Positions 35,810-45,946 are shown, counted from the first letter of the stretch. The stretch is DNA of 64,000 nt from Caenimonas soli (GCF_013155545.1 NZ_JABJVV010000010.1:1-64000); one strand, 5' to 3'. The notes: generated by a model from the sequence alone, not told the origin. Made by a program: numbers and translations.

Positions 35810-36430
35810 CGCCACCGCCTCCCGCGCGAGTTGGGTGATACGCGCCCAGTCGCCCCGGGCCACGGCATCGGCCGGCGTCAGCCAGGAGCCGCCGACGCAG
35901 ACCACATTGCCCAGCCCCAGGAAATCCGCCGCATTGGCGGCCGTGATCCCGCCGGTGGGGCAGAACTTGACGTCGCCGAACGGGCCCTGCCAGGCCTTGA
36001 GCATCGCCAGCCCGCCGGCCTGCATGGCAGGAAAGAACTTCAGCGCCGTGTAGCCGTCTTCCTGCGCCGCCATGATCTCGCTGCCAGTGGCCACGCCGGG
36101 CAGCAGCGGCAATTCGAGTTCGTGGCAGGCCTTGCCTACGGCGTGGGTGTAGCCGGGGCTGACGGCGAAACGCGCGCCCGCCATTGCCGCGGCCTGCGCA
36201 TCGGCCGCGCTGCGGACGGTGCCGGCGCCCGCCACTGCCTCAGGCACCTCGCGCGCGATGGCCTCGATGCAGGCCAGCGCAACCGGCGTGCGCAGCGTCA
36301 CTTCGAGCATGCGGATGCCGCCGGCCACCAGCGCCCGCGCCAGGGGCACCGCATGCGCGACGTCGGACAGGACGATGACCGGAATCACCGCTGCGTCGTT
36401 CATCACTTCGAGCGATGTCAGTTGCTTCAT
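35801..36430 (-). CDS. eda: KDPG aldolase (Entner-Doudoroff)
   Basis: Aldolase of 209 residues. Catalytic Glu in [11 protein letters not shown] and Schiff-base Lys in [13 protein letters not shown] are those of bacterial Eda. I use the ATGA-coupled start at 36430; an ATG two codons earlier (36436) is also possible. It follows edd directly. This is the second KDPG-type aldolase of the window, beside dgoA at 26277. Confidence 0.95.
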   Translation of the reverse strand: MKQLTSLEVMNDAAVIPVIVLSDVAHAVPLARALVAGGIRMLEVTLRTPVALACIEAIAREVPEAVAGAGTVRSAADAQAAAMAGARFAVSPGYTHAVGKACHELELPLLPGVATGSEIMAAQEDGYTALKFFPAMQAGGLAMLKAWQGPFGDVKFCPTGGITAANAADFLGLGNVVCVGGSWLTPADAVARGDWARITQLAREAVALR

Positions 36431-38244
36431 AGCCATGTGCAGGCGCCCTCCTCGGCGACCAGGGCGTTGCGCCGGAACGCGGTGAACAGTTCGCGGCCGA
36501 CACCCATCGCGTCGGCGGCCCTGAGGTTGTCCGGCATGACGGCATTCTCGCGCAGGGCCCAGTCCGCATCGGGCACCAGCGCTTGCAGGGTTCCGGCCTC
36601 GGCGTCGAGGCGAACCATGTCACCGTCGCGCAGCTTCGCCAAAGGCCCGCCCGCCGCCGCTTCCGGCGACACGTGGATGGCGGCAGGCACCTTGCCGGAA
36701 GCCCCACTCATGCGGCCGTCGGTGACGAGCGCCACGCGAAAGCCCCGGCCTTGCAGCACGGCCAGCGGCGGCGTGAGCTTGTGCAGTTCGGGCATGCCAT
36801 TGGCCTGCGGGCCCTGCCAGCGCACCACGCAAATGACGTCGCGTTCCAGTTCACCCGCCTTGAAGGCTTGCAGCAGTTCCTCCTGAGCGTTGAAGATGCG
36901 CGCCGGCGCCTCGATGACGTGACGATCGTTCGGCACGGCCGAAACCTTGATCACGCTGCGCCCCAGGTTGCCGGTGAGCAGCTTGAGGCCCCCGGTGGCG
37001 CTGAACGGGTCGGTGGCCGGGCGCACGACGTCGGTGTCGCGCGATGGCCCGATGTCCGACCACGCCAGGCCGTCACTATCGAAATGAGGTATGCGCGTGT
37101 ATTCACGAATGCCCCCCTCGCGCACCGCCAGCACGTCCTCGTGCATCAGACCGGCGTCGAGCAGCTCGCGGATCACGTAGCCGGGGCCGCCGGCCGCCTG
37201 GAACTGGTTCACGTCGGCCGTGCCGTTGGGATACACGCGGCTGAGCAAGGGCACGGCGGCGGACAGTTCGGCAAAGTCATTCCAGTCGATGCTGATGCCG
37301 GCGGCCCGCGCCACGGCGACCCAGTGAATGAGGTGGTTGGTCGAGCCGCCCGTCGCCAGCAGCGCCGCCATTGCATTGACGATGGCCCGCTCGTCCACCA
37401 TGCGTCCGATGGGCACGTAGCGCCGCGCCTTGATGATTCCCAGCACGGTGCGCAGCGCTTCGCGCGTGAGCTGCTCGCGCAATTCGTTGCCCGGATTGAC
37501 GAAAGCCGTACCAGGTACGTGCAGCCCCATCGCTTCCATCAGCATCTGGTTACTGTTGGCGGTGCCGTAGAACGTGCAGGTGCCCGGCGAGTGATAGGCC
37601 CGCGATTCGGCATCGAGCAAGGCCTCGCGCCCGACCAGGCCCTGCGCCGCCTGTTCGCGCACCTTGGCCTTTTCGGTATTGGACAGGCCGCTGGGCATGG
37701 GCCCACCGGGCACGAAGACCGTCGGGAGGTGGCCGAAATGCAGCGCGCCGATGAGAAGGCCCGGAACGATCTTGTCGCAGATGCCCAGCATCAGGGCGCC
37801 ATCGAACACGTCGTGGCTGAGGGACACGGCAGTGGCCATCGCGATCACGTCGCGCGAGAACAGGCTCAACTCCATGCCCGGCGTGCCCTGGGTCACGCCG
37901 TCGCACATGGCGGGCACGCCGCCCGCCACCTGCGCCGTGGCGCCGCGCTTGCGCGCCTCGTCCTTGATGACGTCGGGGTACGTGGCGAACGGCGCGTGCG
38001 CCGACAGCATGTCGTTGTACGAAGTGACGATGGCGATGTTGGGCGCCTTCTCGGCCACGACGCGAAACTTGTCGTTCGAGGGAAGGCCCGCAAAGGCATG
38101 GGCCACGTTGGCGCAGCCCATGCGGTCGGCGCCGCGTTCGCGCGCGGCGGCCTCGTCGATCAGTCGGAGATAGGCGGCACGGCCAGGGGCGCTGCGTTCG
38201 CGAATGCGCTCGGTGACGGCCACAACAGCGGGATGAAGTTTCAT
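36427..38244 (-). CDS. edd: 6-phosphogluconate dehydratase
   Basis: Iron-sulfur dehydratase of 605 residues, full length for Edd. Cysteines likely to bind the cluster occur in [17 protein letters not shown] and GICDKIVPG; the C-terminal [23 protein letters not shown] is characteristic. It converts 6-phosphogluconate to KDPG, which Eda splits. Gluconokinase at 12010 would feed it. A GTAAC-N3-ATTAC site lies 10 bases before its start. Confidence 0.96.
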   Translation of the reverse strand: MKLHPAVVAVTERIRERSAPGRAAYLRLIDEAAARERGADRMGCANVAHAFAGLPSNDKFRVVAEKAPNIAIVTSYNDMLSAHAPFATYPDVIKDEARKRGATAQVAGGVPAMCDGVTQGTPGMELSLFSRDVIAMATAVSLSHDVFDGALMLGICDKIVPGLLIGALHFGHLPTVFVPGGPMPSGLSNTEKAKVREQAAQGLVGREALLDAESRAYHSPGTCTFYGTANSNQMLMEAMGLHVPGTAFVNPGNELREQLTREALRTVLGIIKARRYVPIGRMVDERAIVNAMAALLATGGSTNHLIHWVAVARAAGISIDWNDFAELSAAVPLLSRVYPNGTADVNQFQAAGGPGYVIRELLDAGLMHEDVLAVREGGIREYTRIPHFDSDGLAWSDIGPSRDTDVVRPATDPFSATGGLKLLTGNLGRSVIKVSAVPNDRHVIEAPARIFNAQEELLQAFKAGELERDVICVVRWQGPQANGMPELHKLTPPLAVLQGRGFRVALVTDGRMSGASGKVPAAIHVSPEAAAGGPLAKLRDGDMVRLDAEAGTLQALVPDADWALRENAVMPDNLRAADAMGVGRELFTAFRRNALVAEEGACTWL

Positions 38245-38253
38245 CTTGGTCCG

Positions 38254-38266
38254 GTAACAAAATTAC
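38254..38266. promoter_or_regulatory. Possible HexR/RpiR-type site upstream of edd
   Basis: GTAAC-AAA-ATTAC resembles both the pair at 23945-24032 and published HexR sites, which control edd in several proteobacteria. One half-site base differs. The site is between promoter and start codon, a repressing position. No hexR gene is in the window. Confidence 0.42.
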
Positions 38267-38364
38267 GGCTCATCCTACCCCGGACAAGCCGTCCCGGTGT
38301 GTGCCGCAGTTACGAACGGGTTACCAAATTGCCGGGGCAATGGTCGGGCGGTAAAGTGGCGTCC

Positions 38365-38961
38365 ATGACCCCTATGAGCGATCTGCCCAAGCCGTTGCGC
38401 GACCCGGCGCCGATGCTGGAAAAGGCGCTGCAGGAATGGGGCGGCCGCGAAGACCTGTGGATCTTCGGCTATGGCTCGCTGATCTGGAGACCCGACTTCG
38501 AATTCGCCGAGCGCCGGCCGGCGAAGGTGCATGGCTGGCACCGGGCCCTGAAGATGTGGAGCCGCATCAATCGCGGCACGCCCGAGCGGCCCGGCCTGGT
38601 GTTCGGCATGCTCTCCGGGGGCTGTTGCCAGGGCATGGTGTTTCGCATACCCAAGCAGAACGGCCAGGAAGTTCTGACCAGGCTGTGGTCGCGCGAAATG
38701 GTCACCGCGGTGTACGACCCGAAATGGCTGACCTGCCACACCAGCCACGGGCCGGTTCAGGCGCTGGCCTTCACCCTTTCGCGCAAGAGCCCCAGCCACA
38801 CGGGGGTGTTGAGCGAAGAGGAATACCGGCGCATCTTTACCGAAGCCACGGGCATCTACGGCACGACGCTGGACTACGCGCACCGCACGTGGGAAGAATT
38901 GCGGCGGCACAACATCCACGACCGTGGGCTGGAGCGGCTGCTGAAGCTGTTGCAGCGGTAG
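38365..38961 (+). CDS. chaC: Glutathione-specific gamma-glutamylcyclotransferase (ChaC-like)
   Basis: Protein of 198 residues. LWIFGYGSLIWRPDF is the ChaC nucleotide/substrate loop, WSREMVTAVY holds the likely catalytic glutamate, and GTTLDYAHRTWEELRRHNI is the conserved end. It splits glutathione into 5-oxoproline and Cys-Gly. That makes 5-oxoproline, the substrate of the PxpABC enzymes encoded at 4275-7105. A second ATG three codons in could be the start. Confidence 0.88.
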   Translation: MTPMSDLPKPLRDPAPMLEKALQEWGGREDLWIFGYGSLIWRPDFEFAERRPAKVHGWHRALKMWSRINRGTPERPGLVFGMLSGGCCQGMVFRIPKQNGQEVLTRLWSREMVTAVYDPKWLTCHTSHGPVQALAFTLSRKSPSHTGVLSEEEYRRIFTEATGIYGTTLDYAHRTWEELRRHNIHDRGLERLLKLLQR

Positions 38962-39040
38962 GTTTTCGGGGGGTTGGCGTTGGTACTGTCGGCCACTTAT
39001 GGGCTACAGTCCGTTAAAACAGCAACGTGGGAGACTTCCG

Positions 39041-39553
39041 ATGGCCAATCGCCTGCTCTGCACCCTCGCCGTGGTCGCCCTCGCGGGTTGCGCCACTCCC
39101 GAAGGCCCCAAGGCTACCGCCAACCTCCAGCCCACCACCGGCAACACCGCGAGCGGCACCGTGCGCTTCGTGCAGTCCGGCAAGAACGTGCTGGTCAGTG
39201 GTGAAGTGCGCGGCCTCAAGCCCAATGCCGAGCACGGCTTCCACGTCCACGAGAAGGGCGACTGCTCCAGCCGCGATGGCATGGGCACCGGCGGCCACTT
39301 CAATCCCGATGGCAAGCCCCACGGCCAGCATAGCCACGGCACGCACCACGCCGGCGATCTGCCCAGCCTGAAGGCCAACGCCAACGGCGTGGCGACCTTC
39401 AGCTTCGAATCCAGCGCCATCACGCTGGGCAGCGGCAACGCCGACGTTGTCGGCAAGGGCCTGATCGTCCACCGCGACCCCGACGACTTCAAGACCCAGC
39501 CCACCGGCAACTCGGGCCCGCGCCTGGCTTGCGCGGTGATCGTCAAGTCCTAG
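39041..39553 (+). CDS. sodC: Cu/Zn superoxide dismutase, lipoprotein
   Basis: Protein of 170 residues from 39041, with GGGAGA upstream. A lipobox (VVALAGC, Cys14) predicts anchoring in the envelope. Copper and zinc ligands are in HGFHVHEKGDC and GGHFNP...H, and a second histidine-rich stretch HGQHSHGTHHAGDLP follows; the arginine/cysteine end SGPRLACAVI is conserved. It detoxifies periplasmic superoxide. The structured repeat begins 11 bases after its stop. Confidence 0.95.
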   Translation: MANRLLCTLAVVALAGCATPEGPKATANLQPTTGNTASGTVRFVQSGKNVLVSGEVRGLKPNAEHGFHVHEKGDCSSRDGMGTGGHFNPDGKPHGQHSHGTHHAGDLPSLKANANGVATFSFESSAITLGSGNADVVGKGLIVHRDPDDFKTQPTGNSGPRLACAVIVKS

Positions 39554-39563
39554 CGGTCAGCAT

Positions 39564-39813
39564 CCTCGCGGCAAGGCTGTGCGCCGGTCGGCTGCGGCGC
39601 GCGGACCAGCCGTTCGGCGCTGGGAGCGCCGAAACGATGCGGAGGTCGAGTTTGCGGCCTCCAGACTAATCGTGGTCTGTCCCCGCGCTCCGGAGACGTC
39701 CTGCGCGCTGATCGCGCGCAAACGGCCGCAAACTCGACCTCCGCATCTCGCCTGGTCCCGATTGCGCGCCGCAGCCGACCGGCGCACAGCCTTGCAACAG
39801 AGTGGTTGGAGTG
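39564..39813. repeat. Dispersed structured intergenic element, copy 2 (nested palindrome)
   Basis: Fills the otherwise gene-free gap between convergent sodC and the MobA-like gene. A perfect 30-bp inverted repeat (39573-39602 with 39764-39793) encloses GGACCAG/CTGGTCC arms, a perfect 24-bp inverted repeat (39636-39659 with 39724-39747) and a TGCGCGC-TGATC-GCGCGCA hairpin (39702-39720). The outer segments 39564-39610 and 39782-39813 are identical to parts of copy 1 at 14410-14486. The transcript would fold into one very long stem on either strand. I see no coding frame. Confidence 0.75.
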
Positions 39814-39855
39814 GACGGGTCATTGGGGTACCGCCCGCCGCCGGCCAACGTGTTC

Positions 39856-40449
39856 CTAAACGCGCAAGAGCAACCGCTCCGCCTCCGCCAAGTCGCGCGT
39901 CGTATCCACGTCCGTGACGATGCCGGGGTCGTCCAGCTCCAGCTGGGCAACAGGATTCACCACCGCCTGAGCCCGTGCCACCAGCGCCGCGCCTTGGGGC
40001 CCCTTGAGTCGCAACAGTGCATCACGGCATGAAGCGGCGAAACCGACGGGGTGGCCACGCCGGCCCTGATAGAGCGGAAACACCACGGTATGCTGGGACA
40101 ACGCTGCAGCGACCGCCTTCAGGCTGTCGGGTCTGACCAGCGGCAGATCGCCGGGAAGGATCAACCAGCCCGCAGCATCCTGGGTCGCGCGCACCGCGGC
40201 CGCGATGCTGTCACCCATGCCTTCGTGCCCCTGGTCTTCCAGGTGCCAGGGCAAACCGCTGGCGCGCACCGCGTCAAGCGTGCGTTCGAGCACGGGCTTG
40301 CCGGCCAGCAAGGCGTGCAGCTTGCTGCCTGTTCCGCCGGAAGCGATGAAGCGCTCGCCGCGCCCAGAAGCCAGGACAAGCACGACCGGCTGCCTCATTT
40401 CACCTGCGCCATGGTCTTGCCCTGCAGGGTAACGGTTCAGCGTGGCCAT
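39856..40449 (-). CDS. MobA/MocA-like nucleotidyltransferase
   Basis: Protein of 197 residues from 40449, chosen for the GAGGAG site 7 bases upstream; an ATG at 40398 (MRQPVVLVLASGRG) would give the bare domain. LASGRGERF is the NTP-binding loop, although the second Ala of the usual LAAG is Ser. GWLILPGDLPLVRP carries the metal-binding Asp. Relatives add CMP or GMP to molybdopterin. No molybdenum enzyme is nearby. Confidence 0.82.
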   Translation of the reverse strand: MATLNRYPAGQDHGAGEMRQPVVLVLASGRGERFIASGGTGSKLHALLAGKPVLERTLDAVRASGLPWHLEDQGHEGMGDSIAAAVRATQDAAGWLILPGDLPLVRPDSLKAVAAALSQHTVVFPLYQGRRGHPVGFAASCRDALLRLKGPQGAALVARAQAVVNPVAQLELDDPGIVTDVDTTRDLAEAERLLLRV

Positions 40450-40531
40450 GAAGGAGCTCCTCGGGTAGGTTTTCGGCGCAAGGGTCCACTGTAGCGCGGC
40501 GATTCCCGGTCGGCGATGAGACAATCCCTGC

Positions 40532-41179
40532 ATGAGCACGACCTCCTCCCGCATCGCCGAACTGCGCAAAAGCTATGAGCGCGCCGAGCTGAGCGAAGAG
40601 GCCTCGAATGCCGATCCGTTGCAGCAGTTCGACCGCTGGCTGACCGAAGCAATCAGCGCGGAAGTCCCGGAACCGAACGCCATGACGCTGGCCACGGTCG
40701 GCAGCGACCTGCGGCCCAGCACCCGCGTGATCCTGATCAAGGGCTACGACGAGCGCGGCATCGTCTGGTACACCAACTACGAGAGCCGCAAGGGCCAGGA
40801 GCTGGCGGGCAATCCCTATGCCGCACTGCAGTTTCACTGGGTCGAGCTGGAACGCGTGGTGCGGATCGAAGGCCGCGTGGAGAAAACCTCTGCGGCCGAG
40901 AGCGACGCGTACTTTGCGACGCGGCCACTCGATTCGCGCATCGGGGCCTGGGCCAGCCCGCAAAGCCAGGTGATCCCCAGCCGAACCGTGCTGGTCACCA
41001 ATGCGGCCAGATACGGCGCGCAATTCATGCTCAACCCGCCGCGCCCGCCGCACTGGGGCGGCTATCGACTGGTGCCCGACCAATGGCAGTTCTGGCAAGG
41101 GCGCAAGAGCCGCCTGCATGACCGGCTGCGCTACACGCTGCGCAACGGCGAGTGGGTGCGCGAGCGGCTGGCGCCCTGA
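40532..41179 (+). CDS. pdxH: Pyridoxamine 5'-phosphate oxidase
   Basis: FMN enzyme of 215 residues that makes pyridoxal phosphate. Features: [58 protein letters not shown] and the C-terminal [10 protein letters not shown], all highly conserved in PdxH. Divergent from the MobA-like gene. It supports the PLP enzymes elsewhere in the window as a housekeeping function. Confidence 0.97.
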   Translation: MSTTSSRIAELRKSYERAELSEEASNADPLQQFDRWLTEAISAEVPEPNAMTLATVGSDLRPSTRVILIKGYDERGIVWYTNYESRKGQELAGNPYAALQFHWVELERVVRIEGRVEKTSAAESDAYFATRPLDSRIGAWASPQSQVIPSRTVLVTNAARYGAQFMLNPPRPPHWGGYRLVPDQWQFWQGRKSRLHDRLRYTLRNGEWVRERLAP

Positions 41180-41184
41180 CCGCC

Positions 41185-41502
41185 TCAGGCGTGCGTGATC
41201 TTCAAACCGATGATGCCCGCCACGATGAGGGTCACACAGACCAGACGCCCCAGCGTCGCGGGTTCACCGAACAACACGATGCCCAGCGCCACGGTGCCGA
41301 CGGCGCCGATGCCGGTCCACACGGCGTAGGCCGAACCGACCGGCAGGCTGCGCATCGCCCAGCCCAGTAGCACCACGCTGGCGACCATGGCCGCCGCGGT
41401 GGCGACCGAGGGCCAGAGCTTGCTGAAGCCGTCCGTGTATTTGAGGCCGATGGCCCAACCGACCTCCAACAGCCCCGCAACCGCCAGTACCAGCCACGCC
41501 AT
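41185..41502 (-). CDS. gdx: Small multidrug resistance protein, Gdx/SugE type (guanidinium exporter)
   Basis: SMR protein of 105 residues with four transmembrane helices, start at 41502 behind GGGAGA. The helix 1 sequence [24 protein letters not shown] carries the essential membrane glutamate. [14 protein letters not shown] is the Gdx signature rather than EmrE. Gdx exports guanidinium in exchange for protons. I looked for a mini-ykkC guanidine riboswitch in the 40-base leader and did not see its paired ACGR hairpins. Confidence 0.88.
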   Translation of the reverse strand: MAWLVLAVAGLLEVGWAIGLKYTDGFSKLWPSVATAAAMVASVVLLGWAMRSLPVGSAYAVWTGIGAVGTVALGIVLFGEPATLGRLVCVTLIVAGIIGLKITHA

Positions 41503-41543
41503 TGCATCTCCCACGCAAAAAAGAGCGCAGCCTAGCACCGCCG

Positions 41544-43547
41544 TCAGAAACTCGCTTGCAGCCCCAGCTTCAAGCTACGCCCCGGTAAGGGCACCTTGCC
41601 CGGCGCGGTCTGCGTGAGGATGGAAGTGGCGCTGTAGGCGAGCCTGTCGCCGACGTTGTCCAGGCGGGCGTACCAGAGCAGATTGGACGCGCCCGCTTTC
41701 ATGCGATAGGTCAGTGCGCCTGTCCATAGGTTGTAGGCGCCGGTTGCCAGTTCACCGGCAGGCACGCGATCCTGCCGGGCGAAATGGTCGAAACCCACAC
41801 GCGCGCCCCAGGCGCCCTGCGCCCACGCCAGCGTCGCGCCCGCGCGCCAAGGCGCGATGCGTGGCAGCGCCTGGCCGGTGTCCGTGTTGGCCGCCCGCAC
41901 GGTGTCGCCCCGCAATTCCAGGTCCAGCGTGGACGGGCCCTCGTGCAGCCGCACGTTGCCGCCCGCCTCCAGTCCGCGGAAATTGGCCCGCACCTGGCGG
42001 TAGGCGAACTCGGGCAAGAGCTCACCATCCACGTCGCGCTCCAGGCCCGTCGCCTCCAGCGAGATGTAGCCGGCGAAGCGGCTGTGGAAGGCGCTGAGCT
42101 TGAAGTTGTCGGCGCCGCGCTTCCACTGCAGGCCCAGGTCCAGATGCCGTGAGCGCTCTTTGCCCAAGGCGGGGTTGCCCAGCTCGTAGGCGCCGGTGGC
42201 GACGTGGGGACCATCGGCGAACAGCTCGTAGTCCTTGGGCGCGCGCTGGGTCGCCGAATAGTTCGACGTGAGCTGCCAGGCCGGCGCCAGGTTCCACAGC
42301 GCGCCCAAGGCGTAACTGCCCGGGTTGAAACTGCGGCTCGCCGGCGCGAAGCGGGCGACGACCGGGTTGCCGAGCGACTGCACCTCGACCGATTCGGCCC
42401 GCGCGCCGAGACTCAGCTTGCCCCATGTGGTGGCCAGTTCCTCGTAGGCGAAGGCGGCGCGTTGCCGCGTGCGGCTGTAGGGTGCAAAGGCTTCGTCGCC
42501 GTCCGCCGAGAAGCGCGTGTTTTCCCCCTGCACGCCGATCACACCCTCGACCGGCCCCAGTCGCGCGTGCCGCGCCTCCAGCCGGAAATCGTTGCCCCGG
42601 TTCTTGAACAGGGTTCCGGGGGCGCCGGCGTCGAACTCGGTATGCCGGTAATCCGTGTGGCTGAACTGGCCCTTGATGCTCTTGATGAAGCCACCCAGGT
42701 CGCGCAGTTCGCCCTCGACGGCGTAGCGTTGCGAGCGCATATCGATGGTGACCTCATCCTCGGCGACGGTGCCGTAGTCGTTGCCGTAGGTGGACACGGA
42801 CGCGCCGAGATAGCCTTTGTCGAAGAACAGCGACCCGCCCACCGCCCCGCCCCGCACGTCACTGGCCGAGTTGCAGATGCGGCGGGCGAAGCTGGTGACG
42901 CTGTCCTTCGTGCACGCCAGCGAGATGGGGACACGCACGTCCTGCGTGCTGCGATTGAACACATCCGCATGCAAGCCCAGCCGCTGATTGCCGCCTTCGA
43001 TCATGAAGGCGGCGGCACGCTCCCGGTTGCCGCTGGCCAGGCCCAGGTCCGCCTTGCCGCTCACGCCTTGCAACGGCTCGCGCGGGATCCGGTTGTCGAT
43101 GATGTTGACCACACCGCCCACGGCACTGCCGCCGTACAGCAAGGCACCAGGGCCGCGCAGCACTTCGATGCGCTCGATGCTGATCGGATCCGCGGTGACC
43201 GCGTGGTCATAGCTGAGGCCGGACGCATCCACCGTGGCGCCGCTGTTCGACAGGATGCGGATTCGGTCGCCGTCCAACCCGCGGATGACGGGGCGGCTGG
43301 CATTGGGCCCGAAATAGCTGCTGCTCACGCCGGGCGTACCCGACAGCGTTTCGCCCAACGTCGTTTGCGCGCGCAACAGCAGACCGGTGCCCGAATATTG
43401 GGCGGCCGGCGCTATCAGGTCGGTTGCGCCCAGCGGATTTCCGGTGACGGTGACTTCCTTCAGGGAAGGCGTGGTCTGGGCCAGCGCCATGCCGCCCAGC
43501 GAAAAGATCGCCGCGCCCATGGCGCTGCGGGACATATGAAATTTCAT
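41544..43547 (-). CDS. TonB-dependent outer-membrane receptor, ZnuD-like
   Basis: Receptor of 667 residues. The signal peptide ends near ...GGMALA (about residue 23). The plug domain includes [41 protein letters not shown], and the barrel ends in [12 protein letters not shown] with the terminal Phe needed for assembly. A cysteine pair spans an extracellular-loop-like segment (ACTKDS...RRICNSASD), as in zinc receptors of the ZnuD group. It closes an operon with DUF3299, a MacB-like ABC pair and small metal-binding-looking proteins. Zinc is the best guess; copper or haem are not excluded. Confidence 0.82.
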   Translation of the reverse strand: MKFHMSRSAMGAAIFSLGGMALAQTTPSLKEVTVTGNPLGATDLIAPAAQYSGTGLLLRAQTTLGETLSGTPGVSSSYFGPNASRPVIRGLDGDRIRILSNSGATVDASGLSYDHAVTADPISIERIEVLRGPGALLYGGSAVGGVVNIIDNRIPREPLQGVSGKADLGLASGNRERAAAFMIEGGNQRLGLHADVFNRSTQDVRVPISLACTKDSVTSFARRICNSASDVRGGAVGGSLFFDKGYLGASVSTYGNDYGTVAEDEVTIDMRSQRYAVEGELRDLGGFIKSIKGQFSHTDYRHTEFDAGAPGTLFKNRGNDFRLEARHARLGPVEGVIGVQGENTRFSADGDEAFAPYSRTRQRAAFAYEELATTWGKLSLGARAESVEVQSLGNPVVARFAPASRSFNPGSYALGALWNLAPAWQLTSNYSATQRAPKDYELFADGPHVATGAYELGNPALGKERSRHLDLGLQWKRGADNFKLSAFHSRFAGYISLEATGLERDVDGELLPEFAYRQVRANFRGLEAGGNVRLHEGPSTLDLELRGDTVRAANTDTGQALPRIAPWRAGATLAWAQGAWGARVGFDHFARQDRVPAGELATGAYNLWTGALTYRMKAGASNLLWYARLDNVGDRLAYSATSILTQTAPGKVPLPGRSLKLGLQASF

Positions 43548-43622
43548 GAAAAGCTTCGGTTGATTCGAACAAGACCAGGCAGGCGCGGGGGCTGGAAGCC
43601 CTGCGCCTGCAACTGCGGGAAA

Positions 43623-43988
43623 TCAACGAAGCTGGGGCGGGCCTCGCGCGTCGAACAGCGCGGCCCAGCGGGCGAGTGCTTCGCCCTGGAACCATTGCAG
43701 GAAGAACAACGGGGCTGTCACGGGCAACAGCACCACCGCCACGGAAGGCAGGCAGCCGCCGTGGCTCAGCTGGTCGAACAGGCGGCACTCCGACTCGCCG
43801 CCATGGCCACCGAACAGCGTTTCGGTCCAGGCGTGACTGTGGTGGCCTTCGTCCTGGGCATGGACGGATACGACTTCGGCTTTGCCCTCGAACTGCGAAA
43901 GGTGCACGACGCGATGCACCAGGCCCAGCGTCTGCGCTGCAACCAGCGCAAACAGCATCAGCCAGAGCAAACCGCGCCGCAGTGCCAT
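43623..43988 (-). CDS. His-rich membrane protein (DUF2946-like)
   Basis: Protein of 121 residues with an N-terminal membrane or signal segment, then HRVVHLSQ and a periplasmic His-rich stretch containing HHSHAWTETLFGGHGG and two cysteines (SECRLF, HGGCLP), then a second hydrophobic helix. This layout matches the DUF2946 group found next to metal receptors. The ATG follows the stop codon of the DUF3299 gene with no gap. Probably binds zinc or copper in the periplasm; function not established. Confidence 0.7.
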   Translation of the reverse strand: MALRRGLLWLMLFALVAAQTLGLVHRVVHLSQFEGKAEVVSVHAQDEGHHSHAWTETLFGGHGGESECRLFDQLSHGGCLPSVAVVLLPVTAPLFFLQWFQGEALARWAALFDARGPPQLR

Positions 43989-44480
43989 CTACTTGACGCC
44001 GACAGCGTCGGTGATCCGGTAGTACAGCCCATAGGGGTCGTCGTTCAGCACGGCGAACTTGCCCTCCACAGTGACCGGCTCGAGCGTGTATTTCAGGGGT
44101 GTCTTGGTCTTGACCTCGACCATGCTCTCGGGCCCGCCCGGCATGCAGAAGCTGCAAGTCAGCGGCACCGAGCTCAGCAGGAAATGGGTCTGCTTCTCGC
44201 CCGGCTCCAGCGGCATCATGAAGCCCTGGATGCGCTGGGTCTTCTGGTTCAAGGCCAGCTGGGGCTTGTCGAACACCGGCAGCACCTTGTTCTTTTCGGT
44301 CTTGGTCTTGATCGCCGTGAGCAGCGACCAGGGCACGACGTCGCTGCGCGCCGGCAAGGGCGCGAACGGACTCTTGGGATCATGGACCCCCGGCCCCGCA
44401 CCGGCAGGCACGGGCGAGCTCAACTGGGCGCCGGCCGAGGCCGCAAACGCGAGGGCCAGCAAGACAACTGCTCTCTTCAT
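43989..44480 (-). CDS. DUF3299 periplasmic protein
   Basis: Protein of 163 residues from 44480. The signal peptide ends near AFAASAGAQ (residue 19). The conserved DUF3299 core reads QRIQGFMMPLEPGEKQTHFLLSS and then PLTCSFCMPGGPES, with two cysteines. Family members are regularly encoded with FtsX-type ABC transporters and zinc-uptake genes (the zrg operon of Vibrio). The start codon ATG is preceded by AGGAG. Confidence 0.82.
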   Translation of the reverse strand: MKRAVVLLALAFAASAGAQLSSPVPAGAGPGVHDPKSPFAPLPARSDVVPWSLLTAIKTKTEKNKVLPVFDKPQLALNQKTQRIQGFMMPLEPGEKQTHFLLSSVPLTCSFCMPGGPESMVEVKTKTPLKYTLEPVTVEGKFAVLNDDPYGLYYRITDAVGVK

Positions 44481-44506
44481 GGCTTTTTCTCCTGGAACGG
44501 ACACGG

Positions 44507-44740
44507 TCAGTGTTCGTGCTTCATTCCGCAGTATTTTCCTATGGCCAGGCCCTTGCAGGCGGCCTGCAATTCCTTTTGGCACTGGTCGTGCTTCTTGCCC
44601 GACTCCAGGCACTTGGCCGCGGCGTCATGGGCGGCCGCCATGGCGCGGTGCCGCTGGGCGTCTTTCTTGATGTCTTCCGGGCTTTCCGCCGCCATCGCCA
44701 GCAGCGGCAGGCAGCACAACAGGAACATCAACCGTTTCAT
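44507..44740 (-). CDS. Small secreted Cys/His protein, unknown
   Basis: A 77-residue protein with a signal peptide (LLCCLPLLAMAA, cleavage about residue 18). The mature part is helical, has four cysteines spaced C-X9-C-X7-C-X8-C, and ends in KHEH. It lies 3 bases after the ABC permease gene. The spacing suggests two disulfides or a metal site. No family recognised. Confidence 0.65.
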   Translation of the reverse strand: MKRLMFLLCCLPLLAMAAESPEDIKKDAQRHRAMAAAHDAAAKCLESGKKHDQCQKELQAACKGLAIGKYCGMKHEH

Positions 44741-44743
44741 CTT

Positions 44744-45946
44744 TCACCTCGTATTCAGCAATTGGGCCACATCCACACGGTAGGCGCTGATCACGGGAAT
44801 CAGTGCCGCCAGCGTCGCCACCGCGAAGGCGGCCCCCGGGATCCAGGCCTCGGCTGGGACCCATATGCGGCCCGTCATCGGCAGCGAGCGCTGGGCCTCC
44901 AACAAGTAGCCTACCAGGGCTGTCAAGCCATGCCCGACAGCGAGGCCCAGCACCGAGGCCAGCAAGGCCAGCCACAAGGCCTCGCACAGCAGCAAGGCCG
45001 CGACCTTGGCGGGCGTGGCCCCCAGCATGCGCAGCATCGCCAGGTCGGCGCGGCGCTCGCGCACCGCGGTCCAGAAAGCGATGAACACGCTCAGCCCGGC
45101 CGTGAACAGCAGCACGGCCCCCACGCCGCGCAGCACCTCCGAGCCCACGCCCAGCATGCGCAGCAGGCGCGACACTTCGATGGCCGGCGCCGCGGCTTGC
45201 ATGTCGGTGGCGCTGTTGATCCAGCGCGGAAAAGAAGCTGCCGCCAGCGGGCTCTTGTAGGTGATCAGGGCGATGGTGACTTCGCGCTCGGCCTGCAGCG
45301 CCTTGCGGTCCTCCTCGTCGGCGGCCATGGACTTCTCGTGCACCTGCCACACCGATTCGGTGGCCGTGAGGATCAGCCGGTCCACGACGCAGCCGCACGG
45401 CGCGAGCACGCCGGTGACGCGGTAGGGATCGTTGCCATGCTCGTGCCCACTCGCGCCCAGCCCATGGCTGCCGACGAAACTGTCCCCCGGCTTGATGCCG
45501 GTGGCCTGCGCCACTTGCGCGCCGAGCACCGCGTCCATCGGCAGGGACCAGGCCTGGCCGTGCGCCAACGCCACGCGGTAGTGCGCAAGATAGTCCCTCG
45601 TGGTGCCGACGATGCGGTAGCCGCGAAAGGCATCTCCCAGGCTCAGCGGAATCAGCTTGGCAACCTCAGGCCGCCTGGCCAACTCCTGCACGTCGTCCAG
45701 GCGGATGTTGCCCGGCGGCACATCGATATGGAACACCCCCGCCAGGATCAGCTGCATGGGGCTGCCCTTGGCGCCGACCACCAGGTCGATGCCGGCCAGG
45801 TCGCGCTCGAAGGCGCGATCGATCTGCTCGCTGGTCAGCAGCACGAAGGTGATCGCCGCCAGCCCCAACGTGAGCAGCAGCAGGTTGAGCAGCGCCGCAA
45901 GTGGTCGCGACCAGAGATAGCGGAATGCCAGGGCGATCGTGCTCAC
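44744..45946 (-). CDS. ABC transporter permease, FtsX/MacB/LolC type
   Basis: Permease of 400 residues. I start it at the GTG at 45946, which overlaps the ATPase stop by 4 bases. The sequence there (VSTIALAFRYLWSRPLAALL) is the typical cytoplasmic entry to TM1. A large periplasmic domain (about residues 45-250, including GHEHGNDPY with several His) is followed by three helices of the FtsX fold; LAMLRMLGATPAKV is the ATPase contact. Matches ZrgC-like components linked with zinc import. Confidence 0.88.
   Translation of the reverse strand: MSTIALAFRYLWSRPLAALLNLLLLTLGLAAITFVLLTSEQIDRAFERDLAGIDLVVGAKGSPMQLILAGVFHIDVPPGNIRLDDVQELARRPEVAKLIPLSLGDAFRGYRIVGTTRDYLAHYRVALAHGQAWSLPMDAVLGAQVAQATGIKPGDSFVGSHGLGASGHEHGNDPYRVTGVLAPCGCVVDRLILTATESVWQVHEKSMAADEEDRKALQAEREVTIALITYKSPLAAASFPRWINSATDMQAAAPAIEVSRLLRMLGVGSEVLRGVGAVLLFTAGLSVFIAFWTAVRERRADLAMLRMLGATPAKVAALLLCEALWLALLASVLGLAVGHGLTALVGYLLEAQRSLPMTGRIWVPAEAWIPGAAFAVATLAALIPVISAYRVDVAQLLNTR

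Noticed and set aside
36583-38961. A 792-codon plus-strand frame over edd
   Set aside because: It runs antisense through edd, with His/Arg-rich nonsense sequence; only its end from 38365 is the ChaC gene.
39554-39855. A small RNA gene with its own promoter
   Set aside because: The palindrome is clear but I saw no convincing promoter; it is reported as a repeat instead.
41503-41543. A guanidine riboswitch before the Gdx gene
   Set aside because: The leader is about 40 bases and shows no pair of hairpins with ACGR loops.
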